Source: Prevotella sp.
Lineage (GTDB): Bacteria > Bacteroidota > Bacteroidia > Bacteroidales > Bacteroidaceae
DNA length: 64,000 nt
Assembly: GCA_017960525.1 (NCBI GenBank)
Contig: JAGCZA010000142.1
Span: forward strand, 1 to 64,000
Direction: 5' to 3'
Shown here piece by piece: positions 8,261-17,012 of the stretch. The notes below the pieces were generated by a model. That model did no database searches, was not told the DNA's origin, and saw only the letters and a program-made list of their open reading frames with translations. The first letter of the stretch is position 1. Every line of letters starts with the position of its first letter. The position numbers and the translations under genes were made by a program.

Positions 8261-8370
8261 CAAAATTACTAAGGATTTAGAAAACGAAAGTATTAGTAGG
8301 CCGAAAAAACGCAAAAAAGGCCGAATCTTTAACGTTCATTCTTAGTAATTGGCGACGGGTTATTAGTAAT
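8261..8370 (-). promoter_or_regulatory. Promoter and repeated operator-like sites of the blaI-type gene
   Basis: On the minus strand TAATTTTG (8261-8268) is a -7 box about 29 nt before the start at 8232. The octamer TTAGTAAT or its complement occurs at 8265-8272 (overlapping the -7 box), 8342-8349 and 8363-8370, with a near copy TATTAGTA at 8291-8298. Overlap of one copy with the promoter suggests binding sites for autorepression by the adjacent BlaI-type protein (inference). Confidence 0.5.
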
Positions 8371-8403
8371 TAACTCAACTTCCGTCAACTCTGAAACCAC
8401 CGA

Positions 8404-8438
8404 ATGTAGGGGCTGGCACAGGGCCTGCCCTTACATTG
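8404..8438. repeat. Palindromic GTAGGGGC-type intergenic repeat
   Basis: The element runs from AATGTAGGGGCTGGC to CCTGCCCTTACATT, with inverted ends AATGTA/TACATT and a GC-rich core. It lies in the 316-bp gap 8233-8548 between the blaI-type promoter and the convergent end of the HAD gene. A close relative is embedded in the BlaR-like gene at 6517-6547. I see no gene in the rest of this gap. Confidence 0.75.
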
Positions 8439-8548
8439 GAGGAATGTCGATTCACAGAGGGAAAATGGCGCTTGAAGAAGTTGAATAATTAACTCATTCG
8501 TTGGAGGACGGTCGGGCCGGATTTTCTATTGGTGGCTGAGGATGCTGC

Positions 8549-9259
8549 CTATAGTGTCTTCATAATGTCCTGGAGACGGTCTACAACGTAGGTGGGGGAC
8601 TGTGGGCTTTCGCTGAGATCCACGTTCCAGCGGTTGAAAAGCATGGCGTCGAGGCCGGCGTGGAGGGCGCCGAGGATGTCGGTCTGCAGGTTGTCGCCAA
8701 TCATCAGGGTGGTGGCGGGCTGGGCTGCGGCGTGTTGCAGGGCGTAGTCGAAGAAGGCTTTCGAGGGCTTGTTGGCTCCGGCATCCTCGCTGAGGATGAT
8801 GGTGTCGAAGTGGTCGCGCAGACCGCAGGCCGCGAGTTTCTTGTATTGCACCTCGTGGAAGCCGTTGCTCGTCATGTGCATCCTGTAGCCCTTCGCCTTC
8901 AGGTAGTCCATCAGTTCGTGTGCGCCGTCGATGACGCCAGGCTTCTCGGCGCAGCGGTCCAGAAAATAGTCGTTCATTTCGAGGCAGAGCGTCTCCGTCA
9001 CCTTCAAACCGCGCCCTAAACTGAGCGGGCGGAGGAAGCGCTCGACGATGAGGAAATCGCGGGTGATTTCGCCGTGGGCATAGCGCGTCCACAGGTCGAT
9101 GTTGGCCGTCCAATAGGCGTCATAGAAGACTTGCGGGTCCGTGAACCAGCGGTCGAGGCAGAAGTGGCCGAAGGTCTCGCGCAGGGCGATGACGGCATTA
9201 CCGTGGGTGTCGTAAAGGGTATCATCGAAGTCGATGAAAAGGTCGGTGTATCGTTTCAT
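8549..9259 (-). CDS. HAD-superfamily phosphatase, YjjG-like nucleotidase
   Basis: 236 residues. HAD motif I is DFDDTLYDT (nucleophile and acid Asp at residues 10 and 12), motif II is TSNGF, motif III is the lysine region KPSKAFFDYAL, and motif IV is MIGDNLQTDILGA. The helical cap between motifs I and II and the overall length match the YjjG family, which dephosphorylates non-canonical or pyrimidine nucleoside monophosphates. The exact substrate is not decidable from sequence. Its start codon overlaps the stop of the upstream CDF transporter by 4 bp, so it is the last gene of a four-gene minus-strand operon. Confidence 0.88.
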   Translation of the reverse strand: MKRYTDLFIDFDDTLYDTHGNAVIALRETFGHFCLDRWFTDPQVFYDAYWTANIDLWTRYAHGEITRDFLIVERFLRPLSLGRGLKVTETLCLEMNDYFLDRCAEKPGVIDGAHELMDYLKAKGYRMHMTSNGFHEVQYKKLAACGLRDHFDTIILSEDAGANKPSKAFFDYALQHAAAQPATTLMIGDNLQTDILGALHAGLDAMLFNRWNVDLSESPQSPTYVVDRLQDIMKTL

Positions 9260-10170
9260 GATTGGGGTTCTTCGTCTTTTGGTTCCACGTGAACTGCCAC
9301 GTGGGTCTCGTTTCCGTAGTGTCTTCTCAGCAGTTCCTCCACCTCCGACGCCTTGTCGTGGGCATGGCGCAGACTGATGTCGCCGTCCATCACGATATGC
9401 AGTTCGATGGCGTAGTGGTTGCCGATGCGGCGTGTGCGCAGGGCGTGGGGCACGGTCACTTCGGGCACCGAGGCCACCAGCCCCAGAATCTCGTCTTCGA
9501 CAGCGTCGGGCAGCGACTTCTCCATCAGATCGCCGATGCCGTTTCGCAACAGGTCGATGGATACTTTGGCGATGAAGATGCCGACGATGATGGAGGCGAC
9601 GGGGTCGAGCACTGCCCAGCGTTCACCCAGGAAGATGGCGCCGCCGATGCCCACGGCTGTGCCGATGGACGAGAGGGCGTCGCTGCGGTGGTGCCAGGCG
9701 TTGGCCTCGACGGCCTGCGAGTTCAGTTGGCGAGCCTTCAGCATAGAGTAGCGGAAAACGGCCTCCTTCAGCACCACCGAGAGCAGGGCAGCCCACAAAG
9801 CCAGTTTGCCGGGCACGTGCAACTGTTCGCCGTCGGCCCACGCCACAATCTTGGTGGCGCCGCTGTAGAGAATGCCCGCCGCCACGACCAGAAGCGACGC
9901 ACCGATGAGCGTCATCGCCAGCGTCTCATACTTGCCGTGGCCATAGTCGTGCGACTTGTCCTTGGGCTTGCCGCTGATGCGGACGAAGAGCACGACGATG
10001 ATGTCGGTGAGGAAGTCGGACAGCGAGTGGACGGCGTCGGCAATCATAGCGGCACTCTGGCCGATGATGCCGGCGGCAAACTTGCACAGCAGCAGGACGA
10101 CGTTTACGGCCCCGCCGAGCAGCGTCACGTTGTAGATTTGCCGGTTTCTGTGTTTAGCGCTTTCTTCCAT
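9256..10170 (-). CDS. Cation diffusion facilitator (CDF) transporter
   Basis: 304 residues. About six membrane helices occupy residues 12-210. The CDF metal-site helices show the expected acidic and histidine residues: AMIADAVHSLSDFLTD in TM2 and WHHRSDALSS in TM5. A basic, soluble C-terminal domain follows (GDLMEKSLPDAVEDEIL onward), ending in histidines. CDF proteins export Zn2+, Fe2+, Co2+ or Mn2+ in exchange for protons. The TM2/TM5 HD-HD-type combination is common in Zn-type members, but the metal is not proven. It sits 3 bp after the phosphatase-like gene and overlaps the HAD gene by 4 bp. Confidence 0.92.
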   Translation of the reverse strand: MEESAKHRNRQIYNVTLLGGAVNVVLLLCKFAAGIIGQSAAMIADAVHSLSDFLTDIIVVLFVRISGKPKDKSHDYGHGKYETLAMTLIGASLLVVAAGILYSGATKIVAWADGEQLHVPGKLALWAALLSVVLKEAVFRYSMLKARQLNSQAVEANAWHHRSDALSSIGTAVGIGGAIFLGERWAVLDPVASIIVGIFIAKVSIDLLRNGIGDLMEKSLPDAVEDEILGLVASVPEVTVPHALRTRRIGNHYAIELHIVMDGDISLRHAHDKASEVEELLRRHYGNETHVAVHVEPKDEEPQS

Positions 10171-10173
10171 TTG

Positions 10174-11661
10174 TCAGAACAGGGGTACTGCCTTGCAGGC
10201 ATTGGGCTTGCGGATGTGGAGCAGGCGGGCCAGCGTGGGGGCGATGCGGTCGGCCGATGCCGTCTCGGAACTGACGTTGGCACTCGTGCCCGTGCCGTAG
10301 AAGATGATGGGGAACTGCGTTTCGCTGGTGCGTGGCAGGCCCGTCTGACTGCCGTCCTCGTTCAGCACGCGCCAGCCCGGGGCCACCTCGATGAGCAGGT
10401 CGCCGCAGCGGTCGGAATGGAAGCCGTTGCGCAAGGTCTGCACGTAGTCGTCGTGGCTGGTGAGCAGTTGCAGCGGGGTATAGACCTGTTTCACGCCCGA
10501 CATCATTACCACCAGTTCCTGTGCCTTAGCGGTGGCTTCGGCCAGGCTTATCTTCTTTGCCTCCAAAAGTTTGCGGTTGAAAAAGAGTTGGTTGCCGTAG
10601 GTGGCCTCGACATATTTCTCCTGCCCCCAGACGGCTCCCAGATACATATTGAGCAGGCCGGCGGTGCGGTCGATGAAGAAGGTGCCGCTGGGGATGCGGT
10701 ATCGCTCGTAGTCAGGCTCCGCCTCGTGGCAATAGCCGGTGCCCGTCACCACGAAGAGCACCTTGCCGGCCCCTATCCACCGCTCGATATGGTCTACGAG
10801 CCGTCCCAGTTCGTGGTCCAGCCGGAGATAGGCCTCCTGCAGGTCCGACAGGCTCCTCACGGCACTTGCGTCGGCAGCCTGATAGGTGAGACATAGCAGG
10901 TCGGGCGTGTCGTTGGTGCCCATAGCGGTGCTGACGAGACATTGCTGCGCCAGATTGGTGACATCGGCATTAGTGCGCCACCCCTGCTTGTAGAGGGCGT
11001 GCCGCTGCGGGTCGCTGCCCTCGGCCTTCAGGGCCGGCGCCTGCGTCTTGTTGTGGTCGCGCAGCCATTGCGGGAACTTCTTGAAGTAGTACTGCGACGA
11101 GCACCACAGTCCCGTGGCATCGTCTATCCAGAAAGCGCCGTCGGCGGCATGTCCGCCACTGAGCACGGCGGCGTCGCAATGGGCGGCAATGGCGTAGACT
11201 ACGGCCTGCCCCTCGGTGGCGACTTTCAGTTCGTCGGTCAACGTCGAGACGGCCAGCACCGCCGGCGAGGCCTTGACGGTGGTGCCCAGTCCGGGATGGC
11301 GGTCGTCGTCGGTACAGGCCACGGGGCGCAGCGTCTCGCGGTTGAGCCATCGCTGGCCCACGATACTATTATAATAAGGTGTGGTGCCGGAGGCCACGGC
11401 GGCAATGGCCGAAGCGCGGTCGAGCGGGCGGAAGGGGTAGCAGCCACGGTCGAACACCTGACCGTGGGCCATCAGCCGGCGGAAGCCTTTCTCCCTGAAG
11501 AGGGGCGCAAAGCGTTGCAGGCAGTCGCTGCGCAACTGGTCGATGGTGACGACCACCACCAGCCGGGGCGGTGTGTCGGCCTGCAGCGGCGTGTCGGCCA
11601 GCGCTGTGCCGCCTGTCCACAGCAGGGCCAGCGCCAAGAGGCAGAAGAGTCTATTTGTCAT
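10174..11661 (-). CDS. Alkaline phosphatase-superfamily protein, probably catalytically inactive
   Basis: 495 residues from the ATG at 11661. This start gives the signal peptide MTNRLFCLLALALLWTGGTA and overlaps the upstream gene by 11 bp; a longer frame to 11754 lies entirely inside that gene. The fold resembles PafA/phosphodiesterase (PF01663): VVVTIDQLRSD (Asp41), the nucleophile loop ASGTTP (Thr93/94), LRLDHELGRLVDHI and FPIIFYG. Compared with PafA, the TD..GH motif reads ADASAV (Asp264 kept, His lost), the ADH motif reads TGTGYC (both ligands lost), and the C-terminal His is absent (GLPRTSETQF). A loss of enzymatic activity is inferred; it may bind rather than hydrolyse. Neighbours are a DUF4105 gene upstream and a CDF transporter downstream. 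Confidence 0.75.
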   Translation of the reverse strand: MTNRLFCLLALALLWTGGTALADTPLQADTPPRLVVVVTIDQLRSDCLQRFAPLFREKGFRRLMAHGQVFDRGCYPFRPLDRASAIAAVASGTTPYYNSIVGQRWLNRETLRPVACTDDDRHPGLGTTVKASPAVLAVSTLTDELKVATEGQAVVYAIAAHCDAAVLSGGHAADGAFWIDDATGLWCSSQYYFKKFPQWLRDHNKTQAPALKAEGSDPQRHALYKQGWRTNADVTNLAQQCLVSTAMGTNDTPDLLCLTYQAADASAVRSLSDLQEAYLRLDHELGRLVDHIERWIGAGKVLFVVTGTGYCHEAEPDYERYRIPSGTFFIDRTAGLLNMYLGAVWGQEKYVEATYGNQLFFNRKLLEAKKISLAEATAKAQELVVMMSGVKQVYTPLQLLTSHDDYVQTLRNGFHSDRCGDLLIEVAPGWRVLNEDGSQTGLPRTSETQFPIIFYGTGTSANVSSETASADRIAPTLARLLHIRKPNACKAVPLF

Positions 11662-12823
11662 GGGCGTGTCGGATATATCTGAGCAACAGGCAGACGGCCA
11701 CCACCTCCAGACCCTCGGCATAGTCTTGCCAGAGGGCGCAGACCAGGAAGGCAATCGTCAGGCAGAGGCTGATGGTGAACCAGCGGCTGCGGCGCCCACG
11801 CACCACCTGCCAAACGAACAGCAGCGGCAGGGGGTTGAGCAGCAGCAGTTGGAGATTGGTGCTGGTCGTGGGGTGCTGCGAGAAGAGCATCACAAACAGG
11901 ATGCAGCCGGCCAGTCCAGCAGCCACCATCAGCAGCACGTCGAACCAGCGCACAACCGTGTGGCGCATTTGCTCGTAGCCGAAGACCACCAGCGAGACCG
12001 CCAGCAGCAGCAGGGCGCAGACGATGGGGCGCAGGGGGAAGACCGTCGAAGTGGTCTGGACACCGGCGGGCACCAGTTCGCGACGCTCCTTCACGAGAGG
12101 GCGGCTGACACCGTCGCGCACCACTACGGCGCGGTCAATGTCGTGGCGCAGATTGGCGGGCAGGAACTGCTGCTCGCGCTGGGTGGTGGCCAGGTCGGCC
12201 TTCACGCCCAGCAGGATGTCGTTGCCGAAAGTAGCCCAGTGGCTGCCTTCCGTGCAGGTGCCCACCATCTGGCGGAAAGATGGGGCATAGTCGGGGCGTG
12301 GGGCATAGACCACCTCGCCGTCGATGCAGCGCTCCAGCATGTCGCGGGGGCGCGTGGAGCAGTTGTCGTAGAAGAAGTTGTAACGGTAGACGCGGTTCTG
12401 CGGCAGATAGTTCGTGCGCAGGGCCTCGACCAGCCGCTGCTTCTCAGCCCCCGTCAGGTCGAGCACTTGCTCGGTCACCTGGCTGCCCCATTGCGCGTAA
12501 TAATTGCAGAAGGGCAGGGTGGGGGCCACACCCAGTTCGTAGTCGGTCAGGCCGAACACGAAGCGCAGCACGAAATGGGGTTTCTTGAAGTTGTAGATGC
12601 CGTAGTTGAACACCAGGTCTTCGCCCGAATGTAAATTGTGGCAGCGCAGCGCCGTATGGCCGTAGAGGCTGTACACCTCGTCGTGGGGCGCACACGTGAG
12701 CAGACCTATCTCCACGCTGTCCATCGGGTTGGCGGGGACGGCTGCAGAGTCTGTGGGTACGGCGCGCAAAGGCAGGGCAGCCAGTATTGCCAGAAGTACT
12801 GGCAGGAAGGAAAATGCTTTCAT
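11651..12823 (-). CDS. DUF4105 (Lnb-type N-terminal) periplasmic/membrane protein
   Basis: 390 residues. A signal peptide (FSFLPVLLAILAALPLRA) is followed by the DUF4105 domain at about 35-235: APHDEVYSLYGHTALRC, DLVFNYGIYNFKKP, then YNFFYDNCSTRPRDM. The conserved His/Asp/Cys pattern resembles papain-like amidase relatives (LysM/NlpC-type 'Lnb' fold), but activity is unproven. After about residue 255 there are roughly four to five membrane helices. It is the first gene of the operon leading to the phosphatase-like protein, CDF and HAD genes, and has a good -7 box upstream (12851-12858, minus). Confidence 0.85.
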   Translation of the reverse strand: MKAFSFLPVLLAILAALPLRAVPTDSAAVPANPMDSVEIGLLTCAPHDEVYSLYGHTALRCHNLHSGEDLVFNYGIYNFKKPHFVLRFVFGLTDYELGVAPTLPFCNYYAQWGSQVTEQVLDLTGAEKQRLVEALRTNYLPQNRVYRYNFFYDNCSTRPRDMLERCIDGEVVYAPRPDYAPSFRQMVGTCTEGSHWATFGNDILLGVKADLATTQREQQFLPANLRHDIDRAVVVRDGVSRPLVKERRELVPAGVQTTSTVFPLRPIVCALLLLAVSLVVFGYEQMRHTVVRWFDVLLMVAAGLAGCILFVMLFSQHPTTSTNLQLLLLNPLPLLFVWQVVRGRRSRWFTISLCLTIAFLVCALWQDYAEGLEVVAVCLLLRYIRHAHDK

Positions 12824-12850
12824 TTAGTATAGTTCATTGTTCTTTGGGTG

Positions 12851-12858
12851 CAAAGGTA
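12851..12858 (-). promoter_or_regulatory. -7 promoter box for the DUF4105 operon
   Basis: TACCTTTG on the minus strand, 27 nt upstream of the ATG at 12823. No convincing TTTG at the usual distance. Confidence 0.55.
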
Positions 12859-13013
12859 GTAATATTATCTGAATTACGTCGCGATTACAGCTACCTTTTT
12901 AATTATATTAAGGAGCATCTTCAATAAGGCTGGCAGTCTGTTCTATGACAAGTTATATTACAGGCGGGCTTGGACAACCTTTACTGAATAAGTTAAAAAA
13001 CGCCAAATCTTGG

Positions 13014-13041
13014 TTTGTACTGTTTTTTTTTCGTAACTTTG
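13014..13041 (+). promoter_or_regulatory. Promoter for the holB-ricT-gldH genes
   Basis: TTTG (13014-13017) and TAACTTTG (13034-13041) with a 16-nt spacer, slightly short for the consensus, 65 nt before the holB start. Confidence 0.55.
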
Positions 13042-13106
13042 CAAGCTAAAATAAATTTTCCGTGTGCGCGAGCAATTGCGACAGATGCACGGGGACTGAG
13101 CAGACG

Positions 13107-14228
13107 ATGACATTCAGCGAAGTGATAGGACAGGAAGAGGTGCGCGAGCGCCTGATGCAGATGGTCTCTGAGACCCGTCTGCCCCATGCGCTGATGCTCT
13201 GCGGCCCCAGTGGGGTGGGCAAGAAGGCACTGGCCATCGCCTTTGGCTGTCATCTGCTCTCATTGAACAATGCGTCTGGCTTGGAGGAAGAGTCTGCCAT
13301 GCTGAAAAAACTGGAGCATCCCGACCTGCACTTCACATATCCCACCATCAAACTGCCGTCGATGGGGAGCGACCATATACCCGTGAGCGACGACTTCGCC
13401 CGCGATTGGCACGAGCTTCTGATGCACGGCCCCTATTTCTCGATGGACGAATGGCTGACGGCTATGGGAGCGGAAAACCAGCAGGCCATCATCACCGCAG
13501 GCGAGAGCGACGAGCTGGTGCGCAAGTTGAGTCTGAAGTCGAGCCAGGGCGGCTACAAGGTGAGCATCGTGTGGCTGCCGGAGCGCATGAACATTGCCTG
13601 TGCCAACAAACTGCTAAAACTCATTGAGGAGCCGCCCCAGCAGACCGTATTCATAATGGTGTGTGAAGAGCCTGACAAATTGCTGGAGACCATTCGCAGC
13701 CGCGTGCAGCGCATTGACGTGAAGCGGTTGCCTGTTGAGACGATAGAGCAGGCACTGACGGAGCGGCGCGGAATAGACCCGCAGCAGGCCCACCGATTGG
13801 CCCGTCTGGCCAACGGCTCGTGGATGAAGGCTCTGCAGGAGCTGCAGGTGGGCACGGAGAACGAACAATTCCTCAACCTGTTCATCGAACTGATGAGGCT
13901 GGCCTACCAGCGGAAAGTGAGGGAATTGCGCAAGTGGAGCGACACGATGGCTGCCTTCGGACGTGAGAAGCAGAAGCGATTCTTCGACTTCTTCCTCCGT
14001 TTGGTGCGAGAGAACTTCATATTCAACTTCCAGCAGCCAGACCTGTGCTATATGACGCAGAAGGAAGAGGACTTTGCCCGCAACTTCGCCCGCTTCATCA
14101 ACGAGGACAATGTGATACAACTTTACGAACTGGCCAACCTGTGCATTCGCGACATTGGCCAGAACGCCAATGCCAAAATAGTCTTTTTTGACTTCGCCCT
14201 GAAAGTGGCCGCCTCCCTGAAAAGATAA
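13107..14228 (+). CDS. holB: DNA polymerase III delta' subunit
   Basis: 373 residues from ATG at 13107 (MTFSEVIGQEEVRERL); the frame is open from 13062 but the extra 15 residues (MCASNCDRC...) are unlike the family. AAA+ clamp-loader features are Walker A GPSGVGKK at about 35-42, the sensor region VWLPERMNIACANKLLKLIEEPP, and the switch/arginine region DKLLETIRSRVQRID. The protein forms part of the gamma/tau-delta-delta' complex that loads the sliding clamp. The zinc-binding cysteine cluster of E. coli delta' is absent, as is usual here. It is followed 37 bp later by ricT. Confidence 0.9.
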   Translation: MTFSEVIGQEEVRERLMQMVSETRLPHALMLCGPSGVGKKALAIAFGCHLLSLNNASGLEEESAMLKKLEHPDLHFTYPTIKLPSMGSDHIPVSDDFARDWHELLMHGPYFSMDEWLTAMGAENQQAIITAGESDELVRKLSLKSSQGGYKVSIVWLPERMNIACANKLLKLIEEPPQQTVFIMVCEEPDKLLETIRSRVQRIDVKRLPVETIEQALTERRGIDPQQAHRLARLANGSWMKALQELQVGTENEQFLNLFIELMRLAYQRKVRELRKWSDTMAAFGREKQKRFFDFFLRLVRENFIFNFQQPDLCYMTQKEEDFARNFARFINEDNVIQLYELANLCIRDIGQNANAKIVFFDFALKVAASLKR

Positions 14229-14265
14229 TTCATACAATACATAATTCTATAATAATCCCAGAACA

Positions 14266-15585
14266 ATGGAAGAAAAACAACGAACATACGAGATACGCAC
14301 AGGATGCGACCGGGGGCTATGCCATACTGCTGTGGGACGGCAGGACCGCCAGCTGAACTCTTACGACTGGCTCTCGGATGTGCCGGGCAACAATGCCAAC
14401 GGCGACACCCAGAGTCTGGCCGTTGCCACTGACCTGGTGGAAGTGCAGTTTAAGAACACTCGGAAGGGCTACTACCACAACGTGAACCACCTGCCCCTGA
14501 AGAAAGGCGACATTGTGGCCGTAGAGGCCAGTCCTGGCCACGACATCGGCGTGGTGACCCTTACTGGAAGGCTGGTGAACTTGCAGGTGAAGAAAGCCAA
14601 CCTGAAGAGCGAGGACGACATCAAGCGCATCTACCGTTTGGCACGCCAGGTGGATATGGATAAGTATCGCGAGGCAAAGGCACGCGAACATGAGACCATG
14701 ATTGAGAGCCGCGAGATTGCTGTGGGGCTGGGACTTCAGATGAAAATCGGTGACGTGGAGTATCAGGGCGACGGCCAGAAAGCCATCTTCTACTACATCG
14801 CCGACGAGCGCGTGGACTTCCGCCAGCTCATCAAAGACCTGGCCGCAGCTTTCCATGTGCGCATAGAAATGAAGCAGATTGGCGCACGCCAGGAGGCTGG
14901 CCGTATTGGAGGAACAGGGCCCTGCGGACGCGAATTGTGCTGCGCCACGTGGATGAAGAGTTTCTCGTCGGTGAGCACGGCGGCTGCCCGCTTCCAGGAC
15001 ATTTCGCTCAACCCACAGAAGTTGGCCGGTATGTGCGCCAAGCTGAAGTGCTGCCTCAACTATGAGGTGGACGACTACATTGAGCATGGGCGCAAACTGC
15101 CAAGCCGCGAGGTGGTGCTGCAGACGCAGGATAGTGACTACTATTATTTCAAGGCCGACATTCTGGCCGGGCTTGTGACCTATTCCACCGATCGACGCAC
15201 AGCGGCTAATCTGGAGACCATCACGGGTGAGCGGGCCAAGGAGATTGTTGAAATGAACCGGCGCGGGGAGAAGCCTGTCGATTTGCAGCCCGACGATAGG
15301 CCCCGGCAGGAGAACGGTCCCGTGGACTTGCTGGCAGGCGACAGCATCACCCGCTTCGACAAAGCCAAGAAGAAGAAAAAGAAGAAGCAAAAAGCCGCTC
15401 CCTCGGACAAGACCGAAAATAACGAGCAGCCCAAGCCGCAGCCGAAGACCGACACTCAGGAGAAAGAGGATAGGAAACAGCCAAAGGCCGACAAGCCACA
15501 AAAGGCTCCAAGACCGAACAGGCCACCGAAAGCCAACAAGGAACAGAAGGCACCCAATACTCCGAACACTTCAGAAAATGAATAG
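14266..15585 (+). CDS. ricT: PSP1-domain protein RicT (YaaT-like)
   Basis: 439 residues. The PSP1 domain covers about 40-290. The conserved cysteines of the RicAFT iron-sulfur complex are visible in two blocks, GPCGRELCCATWM and MCAKLKCCLNYE. In Bacillus, RicT with RicA and RicF carries [4Fe-4S] clusters and modulates RNase Y processing; the Bacteroidota role is less clear. Residues about 370-439 are a low-complexity Lys/Pro/Gln tail (KKKKKKKQKAAP, then repeated KPQ/KAP), common in Prevotella orthologues and probably disordered. The stop overlaps the gldH start by 8 bp. Confidence 0.9.
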   Translation: MEEKQRTYEIRTGCDRGLCHTAVGRQDRQLNSYDWLSDVPGNNANGDTQSLAVATDLVEVQFKNTRKGYYHNVNHLPLKKGDIVAVEASPGHDIGVVTLTGRLVNLQVKKANLKSEDDIKRIYRLARQVDMDKYREAKAREHETMIESREIAVGLGLQMKIGDVEYQGDGQKAIFYYIADERVDFRQLIKDLAAAFHVRIEMKQIGARQEAGRIGGTGPCGRELCCATWMKSFSSVSTAAARFQDISLNPQKLAGMCAKLKCCLNYEVDDYIEHGRKLPSREVVLQTQDSDYYYFKADILAGLVTYSTDRRTAANLETITGERAKEIVEMNRRGEKPVDLQPDDRPRQENGPVDLLAGDSITRFDKAKKKKKKKQKAAPSDKTENNEQPKPQPKTDTQEKEDRKQPKADKPQKAPRPNRPPKANKEQKAPNTPNTSENE

Positions 15586-16036
15586 ACTGCTTTGCATACT
15601 TGCGGTTGCGCTGGCAATAGCCGGCTGCAACCGCAATACTGTCTACAGCCACTATGAGCACACACCAATAGAAGGGTGGGGATGTAGCGACACTGTCTGT
15701 TTCTGCGTTACCGACATCCCTCAGTCAGACACCTACGCTGAAGAATTGGGGTTGCGCATCAGCACGGCCTTTCCCTACACGGCATTAACGTTCATAGTCA
15801 GCCAACAGGCAAAGGCATCGGCTTTGGACCGTATTGATACGCTGACTGCCAGCCTGACCGACGATGAAGGGAATCTGAACGGCAAGGGAGGCATCGACCA
15901 CCATCAGTACACCTTCCCCCTATCCAACGTGCACTTGGAGCAAGGCGACACGCTCCGTATTGCCGTCACCCACTGTATGCGTAGGGAAACGCTGCCCGGC
16001 ATCAGCGACCTGGGCATCGTCATCACAAAGCCTTAG
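15578..16036 (+). CDS. gldH: Gliding-motility lipoprotein GldH
   Basis: 152 residues. A lipoprotein signal ends in IAGC (Cys17). The body starts with the typical YSHYEHTPIEGW segment and contains long beta-strand-like runs, matching GldH. In Flavobacteria GldH supports gliding and type IX secretion; in non-gliding Prevotella it persists as a conserved outer-membrane or periplasmic lipoprotein. It overlaps ricT by 8 bp upstream and converges with the glycosyltransferase gene, overlapping its tail by 14 bp. Confidence 0.9.
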   Translation: MNRLLCILAVALAIAGCNRNTVYSHYEHTPIEGWGCSDTVCFCVTDIPQSDTYAEELGLRISTAFPYTALTFIVSQQAKASALDRIDTLTASLTDDEGNLNGKGGIDHHQYTFPLSNVHLEQGDTLRIAVTHCMRRETLPGISDLGIVITKP

Positions 16037-17012
16037 AATTCCTTCCCAACAGGCTGCGCAGGGTGAAATAGAGCCATTCCTGGCAGCGGAACAGCCGCCA
16101 ACTGGACATTGGCCGGTAGCCGAACTTGTGCACTTTGGCCGGGTCAAGCAGGCTGCGGTCTATGTTTTGCCACACCCTCCGCATTTCTCCAAGCGCATAG
16201 TTGCGGTCGGAAACCGACAGTTCACGGCTGTGGCAGTAGTAGAATTTGTAACAGTCCACGAGCACCAGCATCCGCATCGTCTCCCATTGTCGCATCATCT
16301 CGGGCGGCATCGCTTCTGTCGTTAGCATTTCTTTCATGTTCTCGTTGGCCCGCAGGCGGTCGAACTGGCGGACGCTGACGATGTGGGAGGTGGATGAAGG
16401 GTGCTGCCTGTAACTGTAAACGCCTTGGCACTGGCGCACTTCGCGTGAATGGAGATAATGGAGGCGGGTGGTGTTGTCGTCGCTGAACGAGCGGCAACTG
16501 TCATCATAGGGATATTGCCTATGGAGAGCAGTACGCACCAAATAGACGCCGTGTATTTGCCAGTCCAGGCTCAGGCGGAAGGCCTCTTCACCCGTCAGCA
16601 CATTGAATGGCGGCATCTGATAGCGTTCAACGTTGTCAGGCTGAACGATGTCCACCTGGAACAGCACGCAGTCGGTCGTTTCGTTGGCATCGAAAATGCG
16701 GACAGCCTGCTCCAAGGCATCGGGCGCCAGCCAGTCGTCGCTGTCCAGGAAACAAACGTAGTCGCTTCGTGCGCACTTTAGCCCCTGGTTGCGGGCGTAG
16801 GCCTGTCCGTGGTTTTCGGGCAAAGCAATCACTTCCACCTGCTGATCGGCTGCGGCATAGCGGCGCAATACTGACAGCGTGCCGTCGGTACTGCCGTCGT
16901 CGATGCAGACCACCTGAATGTCCTTCAATGTCTGGGCCAGCAAGGAGTTCAGGCATTTGGGCAGGAATGGCTCTGCATTGAATGCGGCGACGAGGACGGT
17001 GACTTTAGGCAT
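16023..17012 (-). CDS. Family 2 glycosyltransferase
   Basis: 329 residues. The GT-A fold is seen from VTVLVAAFNAEPFLPKCL at the N-terminus, VVCIDDGSTDGT (nucleotide-binding DDGS) and CFLDSDDW (metal-binding DxD). The C-terminal half (about 170-329) is basic and divergent, as in surface-polysaccharide GT2 enzymes. It transfers a sugar from a nucleotide donor onto a glycan at the cytoplasmic face; donor and acceptor cannot be told. It overlaps by 8 bp with the flippase gene upstream, so the two form a small polysaccharide unit. Confidence 0.88.
   Translation of the reverse strand: MPKVTVLVAAFNAEPFLPKCLNSLLAQTLKDIQVVCIDDGSTDGTLSVLRRYAAADQQVEVIALPENHGQAYARNQGLKCARSDYVCFLDSDDWLAPDALEQAVRIFDANETTDCVLFQVDIVQPDNVERYQMPPFNVLTGEEAFRLSLDWQIHGVYLVRTALHRQYPYDDSCRSFSDDNTTRLHYLHSREVRQCQGVYSYRQHPSSTSHIVSVRQFDRLRANENMKEMLTTEAMPPEMMRQWETMRMLVLVDCYKFYYCHSRELSVSDRNYALGEMRRVWQNIDRSLLDPAKVHKFGYRPMSSWRLFRCQEWLYFTLRSLLGRNSKAL

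Noticed and set aside
9262-10896. 544-codon plus-strand frame opposite the CDF and phosphatase-like genes
   Set aside because: Antisense shadow of two clear genes in GC-rich DNA; composition (His/Gln/Val-rich) is not protein-like and no motifs are present.
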